The notes: generated by a model not told the origin, from the letters alone. DNA of 64,000 nucleotides from Cyclobacteriaceae bacterium (GCA_958296015.1 CATQIH010000002.1:62001-126000), one strand, 5' to 3'; shown: positions 47,340-56,744, numbered from the stretch's first letter. Made by a program: numbers and translations.

Positions 47340-47526
47340 TTCATCTATCCCTAGCTTGCTTTGAACGCCTTTGCCAGTCTAAACGTATTTGCCGGTCTTG
47401 TGACCAGCAAATAAACCCTTCGTTCACCACCCTATAAATTTACCCGAATTACCGTATTTATCGTACCTTGCCTGTTACAGGGCAGGCACAGTTGCCACTC
47501 AACTCCTAAGGGTAAATTTTTGCAGA

Positions 47527-48972
47527 ATGAACACAGGAAAGATACCAGCAGAAAGGATCAGCGTTTTTGATATTTTGAAGATCGGAATCGGTCCTTCCTC
47601 ATCGCACACACTCGGACCCTGGAGAGCAGCACAGCGGTTTTTGCGATCGCTGGAAGAAGTACACACGCTCCAGGAAATTGTACATCTGGAGATACATCTG
47701 TATGGCTCTCTGGCCAAGACGGGCAAAGGACATGGCACCGATAAAGCCCTGATGCTAAGCCTGTGCGGCGAAGATCCTGAAACCATAGACGTAGCTACTA
47801 TTTCAGAGAAAATCCAGACGATCCTGGATCATAAAAAGCTCATGCTCAATGGTTGGCAGCCTTTGCCGTTTGATCCTGAAAAAGACCTGATCTATCATTT
47901 CACAGAAACCCTTGCCTATCATCCCAATGGCCTGCGGTTTGTAGCTGCTTTTAGGGATGAGCAAACGCTTGCAGAAACGTTTTTCTCCATCGGTGGCGGT
48001 TTTGTCGTAAAAGAAGGAGAGGCCCCGGTGCAAAAAGAGGAAGTGCCCCTGCCTTATCCTTGCAACCAGCCAAAGGATATACTAGCGCGTTGCACAGCGT
48101 CCGGACTGCACATGGCGGCAGTGGTATGGCACAATGAACTCACCTGGCGCGAGCCCGAAGAAGTGCGTGTACAACTGCTGCGCATCTGGCAAGAAATGAA
48201 AGCATGTGCTTACCGCGGATGCCACACTTCAGGCATATTGCCTGGTGGACTCAAAACTGTCAGGCGCGCACCGGCCATGCATCAGAAGCTCATCAAAACC
48301 AAACAGTACAGCAACGCCGATGAGTGGATGCAGGTTATCATCGATGATACCTACACCTTCCGTGACACCATGAAATGGATCAGTTGCTTTGCCATTGCTG
48401 TCAATGAAGAAAATGCAGCGTTTGGCAGGGTAGTGACCGCACCCACCAACGGAGCCGCAGGCGTGATACCGGCCGTGTTGCTCTACCACCTTTGCTTTTG
48501 CCATCAGCGCATGGACGAGCAGCAGGTGATTGATTTTTTGCTTGTTTGTGGAGAAATTGGGTCTTACTACAAAAAAGGAGCGACCATATCCGCAGCGATG
48601 GGTGGCTGTCAGGCTGAGATTGGCGTATCTTCTTCTATGGCTGCCGCCGCCCTCACCGCCTGCCAGGGCGGAACGGTAGCACAGGCACTGATGGCTGCTG
48701 AAATTGCCATGGAACATCACCTGGGCATGACCTGCGACCCGGTGGCAGGGCTGGTGCAGGTGCCCTGTATAGAGCGCAATGCGATGGGTGCCATCAAGGC
48801 GATTAATGCCAGTGAGATTGCCCTGGACAGCGACCCGCAACACGCCAAAGTGACCCTGGATGATGTGATCAAAACCATGTGGCAAACTGCCCAGGATATG
48901 AACGATAAATACAAAGAAACCTCCGAAGGCGGCCTGGCCGTGCATATATCAGTGAACGTACCAGAATGTTAA
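47527..48972 (+). CDS. sdaA: L-serine ammonia-lyase (iron-sulfur serine dehydratase)
   Basis: Converts L-serine to pyruvate and ammonia with a [4Fe-4S] cluster. Single-chain 481-residue form. The N-terminal beta domain starts [20 protein letters not shown], followed by [16 protein letters not shown]. The catalytic domain shows [36 protein letters not shown] and [20 protein letters not shown], which supply the cluster cysteines. All are intact and the length is normal. It stands alone with no recognised regulator beside it. Confidence 0.95.
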   Translation: MNTGKIPAERISVFDILKIGIGPSSSHTLGPWRAAQRFLRSLEEVHTLQEIVHLEIHLYGSLAKTGKGHGTDKALMLSLCGEDPETIDVATISEKIQTILDHKKLMLNGWQPLPFDPEKDLIYHFTETLAYHPNGLRFVAAFRDEQTLAETFFSIGGGFVVKEGEAPVQKEEVPLPYPCNQPKDILARCTASGLHMAAVVWHNELTWREPEEVRVQLLRIWQEMKACAYRGCHTSGILPGGLKTVRRAPAMHQKLIKTKQYSNADEWMQVIIDDTYTFRDTMKWISCFAIAVNEENAAFGRVVTAPTNGAAGVIPAVLLYHLCFCHQRMDEQQVIDFLLVCGEIGSYYKKGATISAAMGGCQAEIGVSSSMAAAALTACQGGTVAQALMAAEIAMEHHLGMTCDPVAGLVQVPCIERNAMGAIKAINASEIALDSDPQHAKVTLDDVIKTMWQTAQDMNDKYKETSEGGLAVHISVNVPEC

Positions 48973-49021
48973 AAAGGAAGCGGGAGATATGGGAGATCGG
49001 AGTCAGGAGAACTAGGTTGGT

Positions 49022-49402
49022 TTAACTTTTTGGCTTTCTTATCAAAATTACTCCCAAAGCTAGACAAGTGATAATAGCTATGATATGAGGCATGGCCTGC
49101 GATACATCATTTCCGTCTTTGTTTAAAACGATCAGCATATCTGTGAGTGGAATCATAGCCCCAGCCAGCAAGCCCAACGCTAACGTCTGCTTCTGATGGC
49201 TGAATACCAACAACCAAATGATGATTCCTGAAAACACGTCGCGGATTCCTTTCATGTAGTGGAATGAATAATCGCCCTGTTCATTGAATTGGATGCCATA
49301 AGCGGCTTCAGCTGGCTCGGGGGCTAACATGAACCTGATACCGATAAAAATCAGTCCCGCTCCGGTAAGCAGTGCCAATGCGAAAGAAATTTTAATGACC
49401 AT
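49022..49402 (-). CDS. DUF4267 small integral membrane protein
   Basis: 126 residues with four hydrophobic helices (ISFALALLTGAGLIFIGIRF, GIRDVFSGIIIWLLVF, LALGLLAGAMIPLTDMLIVL, HIIAIITCLALGVILI). The arrangement and the piece YGIQFNEQGDYSFHYMKGIR match DUF4267. Function unknown. It lies 73 bp from the Crp-type gene, in the same direction and downstream of it, so the regulator may control it. Confidence 0.85.
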   Translation of the reverse strand: MVIKISFALALLTGAGLIFIGIRFMLAPEPAEAAYGIQFNEQGDYSFHYMKGIRDVFSGIIIWLLVFSHQKQTLALGLLAGAMIPLTDMLIVLNKDGNDVSQAMPHIIAIITCLALGVILIRKPKS

Positions 49403-49475
49403 GATGTTACTTGTTTAAGTTAGCCTGTAAAATTCCGATAGCAACGGTTCAATTTCATGCACCCAGGTTAACAAA

Positions 49476-50051
49476 TTACGGCAGCTTTGTCATTCTTTTT
49501 CGGATGCGACTCAGAGACTGTGGTTTGACACCTACGTAGGAGGCGATATGGTATTGCGAAAGTCTTTGTTGAAGGTTGGAATGGTTTTTAATAAACCTAT
49601 TATACCGGATTTCGGGTGGGTCTGTATAAAATGACGTGATATCTTTCAGGCTTTGAACATACAACTGCTCGGCGATCAGTCGACCGAAACGTTCTCCCGC
49701 TTTTATTTTTTTGTAAAACTGTTGCAAACTGTCATAAGAGATGGTCAGCATGTGAGTATCCTCTAAAGCCTGAATCGTTTTTGAGGAAGAAGCCTGCACA
49801 AGAAAGCTTTCATAATTGCAAACAAAGCTTCCTTCCTGTGCAAAGGCATACGCTTTTTCTTCTCCTTCATGATTAATGTAATAGCGTAACAATCCCTGGG
49901 TTACAAACCCTACCTGCTTGCATACACGACCTTCTGTTAGAAAAAAGCTGTTTTTCTGATAGGTTCTTTCTTCAAAAAAAGTGTGGATCAGTGAGGCTTC
50001 TTCCTCAGTAATTGCAATCAGATGTTGGATATACTGGATCAGATTTAGCAT
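49476..50051 (-). CDS. Crp/Fnr-family transcriptional regulator
   Basis: 191 residues: N-terminal cNMP-binding-fold domain (FFLTEGRVCKQVGFVTQGLL, KAYAFAQEGSFVCNYESFLV) and a C-terminal helix-turn-helix (QRLSQYHIASYVGVKPQSLS then RIRKRM). This matches the Bacteroidota Crp/Fnr group that lacks the canonical cAMP arginine-phosphate cassette, so the ligand is unknown. It is divergent from the RecB-like helicase gene with a 60-bp gap. Confidence 0.88.
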   Translation of the reverse strand: MLNLIQYIQHLIAITEEEASLIHTFFEERTYQKNSFFLTEGRVCKQVGFVTQGLLRYYINHEGEEKAYAFAQEGSFVCNYESFLVQASSSKTIQALEDTHMLTISYDSLQQFYKKIKAGERFGRLIAEQLYVQSLKDITSFYTDPPEIRYNRFIKNHSNLQQRLSQYHIASYVGVKPQSLSRIRKRMTKLP

Positions 50052-50111
50052 GAATAGGTATTTGTGGCGATATAAAAGTATGTAAATTACCGATTAATTG
50101 TCTTTCGTGCT

Positions 50112-53100
50112 ATGGAAAAACCATTTGTCATATACCGCTCGTCGGCAGGTTCGGGAAAAACCTTTACCCTGGCGTTGGAATACCTGAAGCTGGCCCTCAG
50201 CCAAAACGGTACCTACCGGAATATTCTGGCGGTCACCTTCACCAACAAGGCCACCAAGGAAATGAAATCCAGGATCGTAGAGTTTCTCTACGAACTATCA
50301 ACAGGTAAATCCGGACCGGTGAGAGATGCATTGCTGGCAAGCACAGGCTTATCCAATCCCGAACTCACAGATAAAGCAGCTGCTGTACTCTCCCAGATAC
50401 TGCATGGCTATGCCTACTTCTCGGTGATGACCATCGACTCGTTTTTTCAGAAGGTCATCCGGGCATTTGCTCGGGAAATCGGCCTCCAGGCTGGGTTTAT
50501 GCTGGAGCTTGACCAGCAAAAAGTACTCGACGAAGTGGTGGACGAACTGCTCCAGGATATTGGTAAACCCGATAAGCAGGAACTCACCAGCTGGCTGACC
50601 CGCTTTGCCGAAGAGCGGGTAGAGGAGGGCAAAGCCTGGGATTTTAAGCACGACATCAAAGACCTGGCCATCGAGCTGCTCAAAGAAAACTTCAAAGTGC
50701 AGGAAGAAGCTTATGCCGCATTCAAACACCCTGAAGCTGACATGCCTTCCATCCAACACCACCAGCACCACCTGCGCGATATACAGACAAACTTCGAACA
50801 GCACCTGCAAAAACTCGGAGAGGAAGGACTGCAACAGATCGCCCGGTCTGGACTATCAGTAGATGATTTTGCCTACAAAGCATCGGGCGTGGCCGGATAT
50901 TTTATCAACCTGGCAGCACTGAAGTCGCTGGAGCCGGGCAAGCGGGTGCGGCAGGCACTGGAAAATCCGGAAGGCTGGACTTCTAAATCTTCCAGCATGA
51001 AGAGGCAGATCATGGCGGCGGTGGCAGGCGGGTTGCAGCAATGCCTGGACGGTGCCGTGGCTTTTTATGACGAGCACCACCGCGCCTATTATTCTGCTCG
51101 TCAGTTGCAGCGGTTTATCTATACCTATGCCGTCCTCAAAGATATAGAAACCAAACTGGAGCAGTACAAAAAAGACAATGAACTGATGCTGATCTCGGAT
51201 GCTTCGGTTTTTCTCAAAGCAATCATCGGTAAGGATCATACGCCTTTTGTTTATGAAAAGATGGGAACCTTCTACCAGCACTTCCTCATCGATGAGTTTC
51301 AGGATACCTCCGGACTGCAATGGAACAACTTTCGTCCGCTTATAGAAAACAGCCTGGATGCCGGTCATGCCAACCTGGTCGTGGGCGATGTCAAACAGGC
51401 CATCTACCGCTGGCGGGGCGGCGACTGGCAGTTGCTGCTGGAAAAAATTCAGCAAGACATTAGCGACTGGCGTACCCAGGTGCAAAACCTGAACAGAAAT
51501 TTTCGCAGCAAAAAGAACATCATCGATTTCAACAATACCCTGTTTGATGTGCTGCCGCAGCTCATGGCGCAGGAAATGCTCAGTCGCCTGACAGAGGTGA
51601 CCGACCCCATACTACAGGAAGACCTGCTCCACAAGGTGCGCGTCATTGGCCATGCCTATGAAGACGCCTACCAGTATCTGCCCGATCATTATGATACCGG
51701 CAACCTGTGGCAGGGCTTTGTGCAGGTCAGGCTTTTCAACGATGAAGAACTCATCGATGAGGCTGGCGAACTTATGGACTGGAAAGACAAAGTGCGGGAG
51801 CAGTTGCCTGCGCTGGTGGAGCAGCTGCAAGACCAGGGCTACGCCTTGCGGGATATAGCATTTCTGGTTAGAAACAGGAGAGAAGGCAAGCTGGTAGCCG
51901 ACACGCTCATGGACTATAAAAGTGAAGGCCATGCCAAGCCCGGCTACGAATATGAAGTGATCTCGCCGGAATCGTTGTTCCTGGAAAGCTCCCTTAGCAT
52001 TGGGATGCTGGTGGATATTCTGCGCTTTCTGGATAACCCGAAGCATGTGCTGGCTAAAGGAAATATCCTGTACAAGTTTCATAGGCTGCACCATGAGGGG
52101 GTATCTTCCGATGAGTTGCACCAACTGTTTAAAGCGGCAGCGCACCGGGAAGTAGCAGAAGCCGAAGATATATTTTATGAAAGTCTGCCCAAAGATTTTG
52201 CTGCCCTGCGCCCATACCTCAACAAGCTGCCGCTGTATGAACTGGTAGAAAACCTGATCAGTATTTTTGCCCTGCACCAGGGAACAGAGCTGGCGTACCT
52301 CCAGGCATTTCAGGATGCTGTGCTGGAATATACCAAGACGGAGAAAGGCGACCTGGACTCTTTTCTGACTTGGTGGGATGATAAAGGAAAGCAAACGTCT
52401 ATCCAGATCTCAGAGCAGGTAGATGCCATGCGCATCCTGACCATCCACAAAGCCAAAGGGCTACAGTTCAAAACAGTGATCCTGCCGTTCTGCGACTGGT
52501 CGCTGGACCACAACGCCTTTCAGCAGAATATCATCTGGACGTACACCCAGGAGCAGCCGTTTCAGGAGATGGGACTTATGCCCATGAAGTATTCCAAAGC
52601 CCTGATCAATACTGTTTTCAGTCGCGACTATTACGATGAAATGCTCAAGGCGCATCTTGACAACCTGAATCTGCTGTATGTAGCCACCACCCGAGCCGAA
52701 GAATGCCTGTATGCCTTTGCGCAGCCCCGGCGCACCAAGCAGGGAGCCACCATGAACAGTATTGCCAATGCCCTCTTTCTGGGGCTGACGGGCAGCGCAG
52801 AGGATAAGCCAAAAAGTAATCCTGAAAAGGAACTACTGTCTTTGCCAAAGTACTGGGATGAAGCGTCAGGCACCTTCACACTGGGGTACGAGCCTTACGA
52901 AAAGAAAGTGTCTGCACTAGAAAGCAAGCGGGTATTGCTGAAAGCCTATCCGGCAGAACGCTGGCGCAACAGGCTGATGGTGCGGCCCGTATCCGGAAAT
53001 TTCTTTGTGCAGGAAGCCGCAGGAAAACCCATGCAGATGAACCAGGCAGTACTGATCAAAGATGTGCTTGCCGGTATCACAACAGCAGCTGACCTAGCCG

Positions 53101-53453
53101 ACAGGTTGCAGCAGGTATATTTCAGGAGAGGCATAGACGCAGCACAAAAAGACACCTTGCAGCAAGCCGTACACCAACTGCTGACCATCCCCGAACTTAC
53201 TACGTGGTTTGGCGGCACGTATGACAAAGTAGTGCTCAGGCAGCCCGTATATTCAGGCAGGCAGTATTTTGCCGTACCGGAAAGGCTCATGATCAGTGGC
53301 AACAAAGCCACCGTCGTGCATTTCAATGCAGGCGACGAACAACATGCACGGGAAGTCAGCAAAAGCCTGCAAATACTCCAAAGCACCGGCTACCAGACAG
53401 CAGGGTATATCTTTGATATTGCTACTAGAGAAGTTCGGTCTGTCAAAGTTTGA
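50112..53453 (+). CDS. UvrD/RecB-like superfamily 1 helicase with degenerate nuclease domain (1113 aa)
   Basis: ATP-dependent DNA helicase of the AddA/RecB group, acting in double-strand break repair. Helicase motifs are intact: Walker A SSAGSGKTF (residues ~10-18), AVTFTNKATKEMK, Walker B LIDEFQDTSG, motif GDVKQAIYRWRGGDWQ, TIHKAKGLQFKTVILPF and LYVATTRAEECLYAF. In Bacteroidota relatives the C-terminus carries a PD-(D/E)XK nuclease with a pattern like DRVM...VVDFKTGK. Here it reads PERLMISGNKATVVHFNAGD, so the DxK pair is HxN and the upstream aspartate is a glutamate. The nuclease is therefore probably inactive. No AddB partner is in the window. Confidence 0.9.
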   Translation: MEKPFVIYRSSAGSGKTFTLALEYLKLALSQNGTYRNILAVTFTNKATKEMKSRIVEFLYELSTGKSGPVRDALLASTGLSNPELTDKAAAVLSQILHGYAYFSVMTIDSFFQKVIRAFAREIGLQAGFMLELDQQKVLDEVVDELLQDIGKPDKQELTSWLTRFAEERVEEGKAWDFKHDIKDLAIELLKENFKVQEEAYAAFKHPEADMPSIQHHQHHLRDIQTNFEQHLQKLGEEGLQQIARSGLSVDDFAYKASGVAGYFINLAALKSLEPGKRVRQALENPEGWTSKSSSMKRQIMAAVAGGLQQCLDGAVAFYDEHHRAYYSARQLQRFIYTYAVLKDIETKLEQYKKDNELMLISDASVFLKAIIGKDHTPFVYEKMGTFYQHFLIDEFQDTSGLQWNNFRPLIENSLDAGHANLVVGDVKQAIYRWRGGDWQLLLEKIQQDISDWRTQVQNLNRNFRSKKNIIDFNNTLFDVLPQLMAQEMLSRLTEVTDPILQEDLLHKVRVIGHAYEDAYQYLPDHYDTGNLWQGFVQVRLFNDEELIDEAGELMDWKDKVREQLPALVEQLQDQGYALRDIAFLVRNRREGKLVADTLMDYKSEGHAKPGYEYEVISPESLFLESSLSIGMLVDILRFLDNPKHVLAKGNILYKFHRLHHEGVSSDELHQLFKAAAHREVAEAEDIFYESLPKDFAALRPYLNKLPLYELVENLISIFALHQGTELAYLQAFQDAVLEYTKTEKGDLDSFLTWWDDKGKQTSIQISEQVDAMRILTIHKAKGLQFKTVILPFCDWSLDHNAFQQNIIWTYTQEQPFQEMGLMPMKYSKALINTVFSRDYYDEMLKAHLDNLNLLYVATTRAEECLYAFAQPRRTKQGATMNSIANALFLGLTGSAEDKPKSNPEKELLSLPKYWDEASGTFTLGYEPYEKKVSALESKRVLLKAYPAERWRNRLMVRPVSGNFFVQEAAGKPMQMNQAVLIKDVLAGITTAADLADRLQQVYFRRGIDAAQKDTLQQAVHQLLTIPELTTWFGGTYDKVVLRQPVYSGRQYFAVPERLMISGNKATVVHFNAGDEQHAREVSKSLQILQSTGYQTAGYIFDIATREVRSVKV

Positions 53454-53589
53454 TGTTAGCATGATGGATAGTGTATAGAAGGTCCGCTAAAACTGTGTTA
53501 GGTACAGGGTTTATTTGGTAAAGCAAGCAGCTACAGGGTGGTGAGGCAGCAAAAAATCAGTTGTAAGAAAAATAGCTGATATTGAGCCA

Positions 53590-53880
53590 TAGAAAAATCA
53601 TTTTTCCAGTGGAAAACTCATTGTTTGATAAAAATAAATGATTATTCCGTCAGCAACCTTACATAGGAGCAAGGAAAAATCATTATTCTGTCAGGAAACT
53701 CATTTTGATGTAAGGGGGAAGTACTAAGCAGACAGGAAACTCACTTTTCTTCACGTCCATGTAATATTCCTGACAGGAGAATCATTTATTTTCGAAAAGA
53801 ATGAGTTTTCCAGCCGGAAACTCATTCTTTTCCACTTCTGAACGAGTTTGCTGTCAGAAAACGCATAAATCCTCATGTCA
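53590..53880. repeat. Phased array of GGAAACTCATT motifs, ~21/42-bp spacing
   Basis: Variants of GGAAAMTCATT occur near 53591, 53611, 53673, 53692, 53733, 53774 and 53816, spaced about 20, 62, 19, 41, 41 and 42 bp. At 53799-53827 the motif forms a near-perfect palindrome, GAATGAGTTTTCC against GGAAACTCATTC. Many sites carry TGTCAGG or GACAGG just before the motif. Coordinates are approximate because units are degenerate. Confidence 0.7.
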
Positions 53881-54027
53881 GAAAGTGCAGGAATTACGAA
53901 AGCTCAAAGTAAAATAACCCCTTTTAAGAAGACAGTTTTCTGCCCGTTGTGCAGATAATTGAGGAGGGTTTGGTCTGGTGCAGGTATTCAGTTTTATCTC
54001 ATCTTGACCGCGTCTTGCCGATCCACC

Positions 54028-54098
54028 CTGTCATCCCGCAGGGATCTTATTGATGCTGCCGGTCAACTGCGTGTCAAAGATCCCTAACGGGATGACAG
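54028..54098. repeat. Long spaced inverted repeat (CTGTCATCCCG...CGGGATGACAG)
   Basis: CTGTCATCCCGCAGGGATCT starts at 54028 and its near-complement AGATCCCTAACGGGATGACA ends at 54097, with a ~28-bp loop. Stem length is about 21 bp with mismatches only around CAGG/TTAGG. The right arm recurs as GATCCCTAACGGGAT at 56719 next to the 14-bp array. This resembles a dispersed hairpin common in Bacteroidota genomes. Confidence 0.8.
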
Positions 54099-54146
54099 AG
54101 TCGCTTAGACGCGGTTGGCAAGACAGGGAACTGCCGTTCCGGGTCG

Positions 54147-54300
54147 CTTAGACAGAGCGAATAAAATCGCTTGAATTAAGTTAGCGTTGTAATCATTCTG
54201 TCAGCATGGACAATATAACTGAAAACTGCTTGTACAATGGCGTATATCTGCTTATTTTGTAGGCTATACGACCTATGGTGGGTATACAATCATTGGCAAT
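54147..54300 (+). repeat. Long direct repeat block, copy 1, ending in a hairpin core
   Basis: Shares with 56968-57134 a run including AACAGAG/GACAGAG, GAATAAAA, CTTGAATTAAGTTAGCGTTG, AATCATT, TGTCAG, CATGGACAATA and ACTGAAAAC. It ends in the hairpin core 54231-54300, ACAATGGCGTATATCTGC to TATACAATCATTGGCAAT. The core has outer arms CAATG/CATTG and inner arms GTATA/TATAC. The next start codon is 25 bp downstream. Confidence 0.8.
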
Positions 54301-54324
54301 AAGACAAAGAGAGAACATAACAAT

Positions 54325-55653
54325 ATGGAAGAAAACGATAAAATAGAAAATATACCTTCCTACTCAAAACTAAGAAAAGATATTGAAGGAGCCGATTCTT
54401 TGGGAAAGTTTGTGAAATTCCTTTCTGTATTTAGCATTAAAGACAAAGAGTCAAATAAGACCCTAGACGAAATACCGGATCTTAAAAAGCAAATCATTCA
54501 TTTATTAACTCTGCCTGATAGATTTAATAATCATTTTTCGAAAAATGGTTGGATTGCTCATGAATCAATGAATCCTGATTTAATGGAAAGGGCTATTAAA
54601 CTTGCTGATAGTGGGAAGATTGGAGAAGCAAATCAGGAACTTGTAGATTATTACTGCTCAGAAGAGATTGAGTGGCTGTTGATGCATTTCCAAGGAATTC
54701 CTGAGTTTTCGAAGCGATTTGATTTTATCAAATTGGCATATCAGGATACAATTGATAAAAGATTCTATTCATGCATTCCAACTCTTTTAATGATTATTGA
54801 TGGCTTTGTAAACGACATAGATAAAAACAAAGGTTTTTTCACAGAATCAACCGATCTAACTGCATGGGATTCAATCGCTGCTCATAGTTCTGGTCTGAGT
54901 GTGATAAGAGATGTTTTTAATTCTACAAGAAAAAAGACAACTACAGAACCAATCGATATGCCATATCGCAATGGCATACTACATGGCCGTGACTTAGGAT
55001 TTGCAAATGAAGTCGTAGCTGCAAAATGCTGGGCAACACTAATTGCCATTAAAGATTGGGCGAAAGCAGTCAAGGAAGGAAAAAAGGATATTCCTGAATC
55101 TGAAAAGAAATTAAGTTTTAAAGAACACCTTACTGAATTCAAAAAATCATTGGATAATTACGTTGAAGAAAAAAGGAAAAGTACAGAAGTTTCAAGAAAG
55201 GTAGAACAATGGAGTCCTCGTCAAATAAAAATTGGCGTAGACATTCCAAAAACAGGTGGTGTTTTAGAGTATGTAGATTTTTATCCTGAAAAGGAAGCGA
55301 TTCAGTTTGCAATTTATTGGCAAAAGAAAAATTATGGAAAAATTGTTGGACAGATTAATCGTTTTTCATCGAGAAAAATAAGCTTAGGTAAAGAAGCTAA
55401 GCGAATAAGAGAACTACTTGATGATAAGAAGTTAATAGATTATAAAATAAGTAGGGTTGATGATAAATCTCCTGTCGCTTCAGAAATTACTCTTGATGTT
55501 ATTTATGAGTATAAGAATGAAACATTATCAAAATCAATTACATTAAGTTTTATTTGTCAAAGTGATGACGGTGAGATTCTAATGATAGGAGATAAAAATT
55601 GTACCTGGAGATTTATTGATAGTTTTTTCTATGATTTGGATATCATTACATAA
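54325..55653 (+). CDS. Unknown protein with HEPN-type RNxxxH motif (442 aa)
   Basis: No named family recognised. Residues ~130-255 are helical and contain ERYSC-like region QDTIDKRFYSCIPTLLMIID followed by PYRNGILHGRDLGFAN, with R215, N216 and H220 in the RNxxxH pattern of HEPN ribonucleases and Abi-type proteins. The C-terminal half (~290-442) is beta-rich (TGGVLEYVDFYPEKEAIQFA, ITLDVIYEYKNETLS). AT-rich codon use and the position between two long direct repeats suggest recent acquisition. An antiphage RNase is a possible role, not proven: RNxxxH alone occurs in non-catalytic HEPN proteins too. Confidence 0.7.
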   Translation: MEENDKIENIPSYSKLRKDIEGADSLGKFVKFLSVFSIKDKESNKTLDEIPDLKKQIIHLLTLPDRFNNHFSKNGWIAHESMNPDLMERAIKLADSGKIGEANQELVDYYCSEEIEWLLMHFQGIPEFSKRFDFIKLAYQDTIDKRFYSCIPTLLMIIDGFVNDIDKNKGFFTESTDLTAWDSIAAHSSGLSVIRDVFNSTRKKTTTEPIDMPYRNGILHGRDLGFANEVVAAKCWATLIAIKDWAKAVKEGKKDIPESEKKLSFKEHLTEFKKSLDNYVEEKRKSTEVSRKVEQWSPRQIKIGVDIPKTGGVLEYVDFYPEKEAIQFAIYWQKKNYGKIVGQINRFSSRKISLGKEAKRIRELLDDKKLIDYKISRVDDKSPVASEITLDVIYEYKNETLSKSITLSFICQSDDGEILMIGDKNCTWRFIDSFFYDLDIIT

Positions 55654-55692
55654 TAATAAAGACCAGTTACCAACACTGTATATACAAAATAG

Positions 55693-55760
55693 CCCGCTTG
55701 AGCGCATATTCATGCGTTCTTCATCTTACAGGGCATTTTCAATGTCTTTATACACGCAAC
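55693..55760. repeat. 68-bp post-gene two-hairpin repeat, copy 1
   Basis: CCCGCTTGAGCGCATATTCA to TTTATACACGCAAC, beginning 40 bp after a stop codon. It matches 58675-58742 over all 68 bp with few changes. Two short hairpins are visible: CGCAT/ATGCG and GGCATT/AATGTC. The second copy has AATGCC in the latter arm, so G-C and G-U versions alternate, consistent with RNA pairing. Confidence 0.8.
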
Positions 55761-55925
55761 TGTTATGCTAATAATTGATGAAGGTTTTATCTGCTGTAAA
55801 TACTTTTTTTGCGTTTTTAATGAAGTGAAAGGATGGATAGCACTTCAGTCATTGGAAGGCTATAGATTTGACTTAGACTATCCACATAATCGGCTACCAC
55901 AAACACCAATAATTGTTTGTAACAG

Positions 55926-55994
55926 TTTGTATGATGGCGTATATCTGCTTATTTTGTGAGATATATGCATATGGCATTTATACAATCGTTGGCA
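55926..55994. repeat. Pre-gene imperfect hairpin core, VapBC copy
   Basis: TTTGTATGATGGCGTATATC to TTATACAATCGTTGGCA. It shares GATGGCGTATATCTGC, TTATTTTGTRRG and TACAATCRTTGGCA with the cores at 54231 and 57051. Ends 65 bp before the antitoxin start codon. Confidence 0.75.
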
Positions 55995-56058
55995 AGAATA
56001 TAAGCAGGCATACAAAAATTCGCTATAACTTAAAAATATCGTAATTTTAAAGAAAAAA

Positions 56059-56301
56059 ATGATGGGTTTGACTTTAACAAATAGAGCAATTGACAAATAC
56101 TTTGGATTTCTTTCACGCCTTGACAATGGTTCCAAGAAAAAGTTGATTATTAAGTTGACTGAATCTATTGAAGAAAAAGAAACAAAAACTGTTAGCCTGA
56201 AAGATTTATCTGGAGCTTGGGAGGACTCTCGCGACTCCGATGAAATTATTAAAGAAATCCGAAATTCGAGAGTTGACAAACAAGATAACATTGAATTCTA
56301 A
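56059..56301 (+). CDS. vapB: VapB-type antitoxin
   Basis: 80 residues, MMGLTLTNRAIDKYFGFLSR (a second ATG three bases later may be used), then a helical linker and a C-terminal acidic tail, GAWEDSRDSDEIIKEIRNSR. This GxWxDxRxxDEIIxEIR tail is typical of Bacteroidota antitoxins next to PIN toxins. It binds and blocks the toxin and usually represses the operon. The last base of its stop overlaps the toxin start codon (TAATG), showing translational coupling. Confidence 0.87.
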   Translation: MMGLTLTNRAIDKYFGFLSRLDNGSKKKLIIKLTESIEEKETKTVSLKDLSGAWEDSRDSDEIIKEIRNSRVDKQDNIEF

Positions 56302-56705
56302 TGAATTACCTTCTTGATACTAATATTTGTGTTCATTTTTTTCGTGGGAAATTCGGCGTAACTGAAAGATTTGAAGCAGCCAAAGCTGAAGATTGTGCAA
56401 TTTCTGAAATTACATTAGCAGAACTCGTTTTTGGAGCTGAGAACAGTGCGAATCCTCAAAAAAACCATCGACTTATTGAACAATTGACTGAGATCGTAAC
56501 AATCATTCCAATTTTCGACTCAATAATGATATATGGAAAGGAAAAAGCCAGATTGAGAAAATCGGGAACCATGATTAGCGATTTAGATCTGTTTATTGGA
56601 TGCACTGCAGTTGGAAATGACTTGATTATGGTTACTGAAAACACAAATGAATTTGAGCGAATTTCCGGTATCAAACTTGAAAATTGGGTGAACCGAAACA
56701 AATAA
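56301..56705 (+). CDS. vapC: VapC-type PIN-domain toxin ribonuclease
   Basis: 134 residues with the PIN fold: MNYLLDTNICVHFFRG (first Asp), ISEITLAELVFGAEN (Glu), then ISDLDLFIGCTAVGNDLIMV with the third acidic residue and TENTNEFERISGIKLENW. All acidic active-site positions are present. PIN toxins of this class cleave tRNA or rRNA. Together with the upstream antitoxin it forms a VapBC module. Confidence 0.93.
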   Translation: MNYLLDTNICVHFFRGKFGVTERFEAAKAEDCAISEITLAELVFGAENSANPQKNHRLIEQLTEIVTIIPIFDSIMIYGKEKARLRKSGTMISDLDLFIGCTAVGNDLIMVTENTNEFERISGIKLENWVNRNK

Positions 56706-56744
56706 GCACGATGGCAAAGATCCCTAACGGGATAACTGGTCGGT

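Larger units (their letters stand above)
53454..54324. other. Repeat-filled intergenic region before the HEPN-like gene
   Basis: About 870 bp with no gene. From left to right it holds a phased GGAAACTCATT array (53590-53880), a ~70-bp spaced inverted repeat (54028-54098), and block 1 of a long direct repeat (54147-54300) that ends in a hairpin core just before the next start codon. GC content drops sharply across this boundary. Confidence 0.6.
55654..56058. other. Intergenic region with post-gene and pre-gene hairpin repeats
   Basis: About 405 bp that contain a 68-bp two-hairpin repeat just after the HEPN-like gene and a hairpin core just before the VapBC pair (both listed). An open frame at 55765 ends inside the second repeat and is not convincing as a gene. 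Confidence 0.55.

Noticed and set aside
55765-55959. 64-residue frame between the HEPN-like gene and VapBC
   Set aside because: It ends inside the hairpin core repeat and has no family resemblance or upstream signal.
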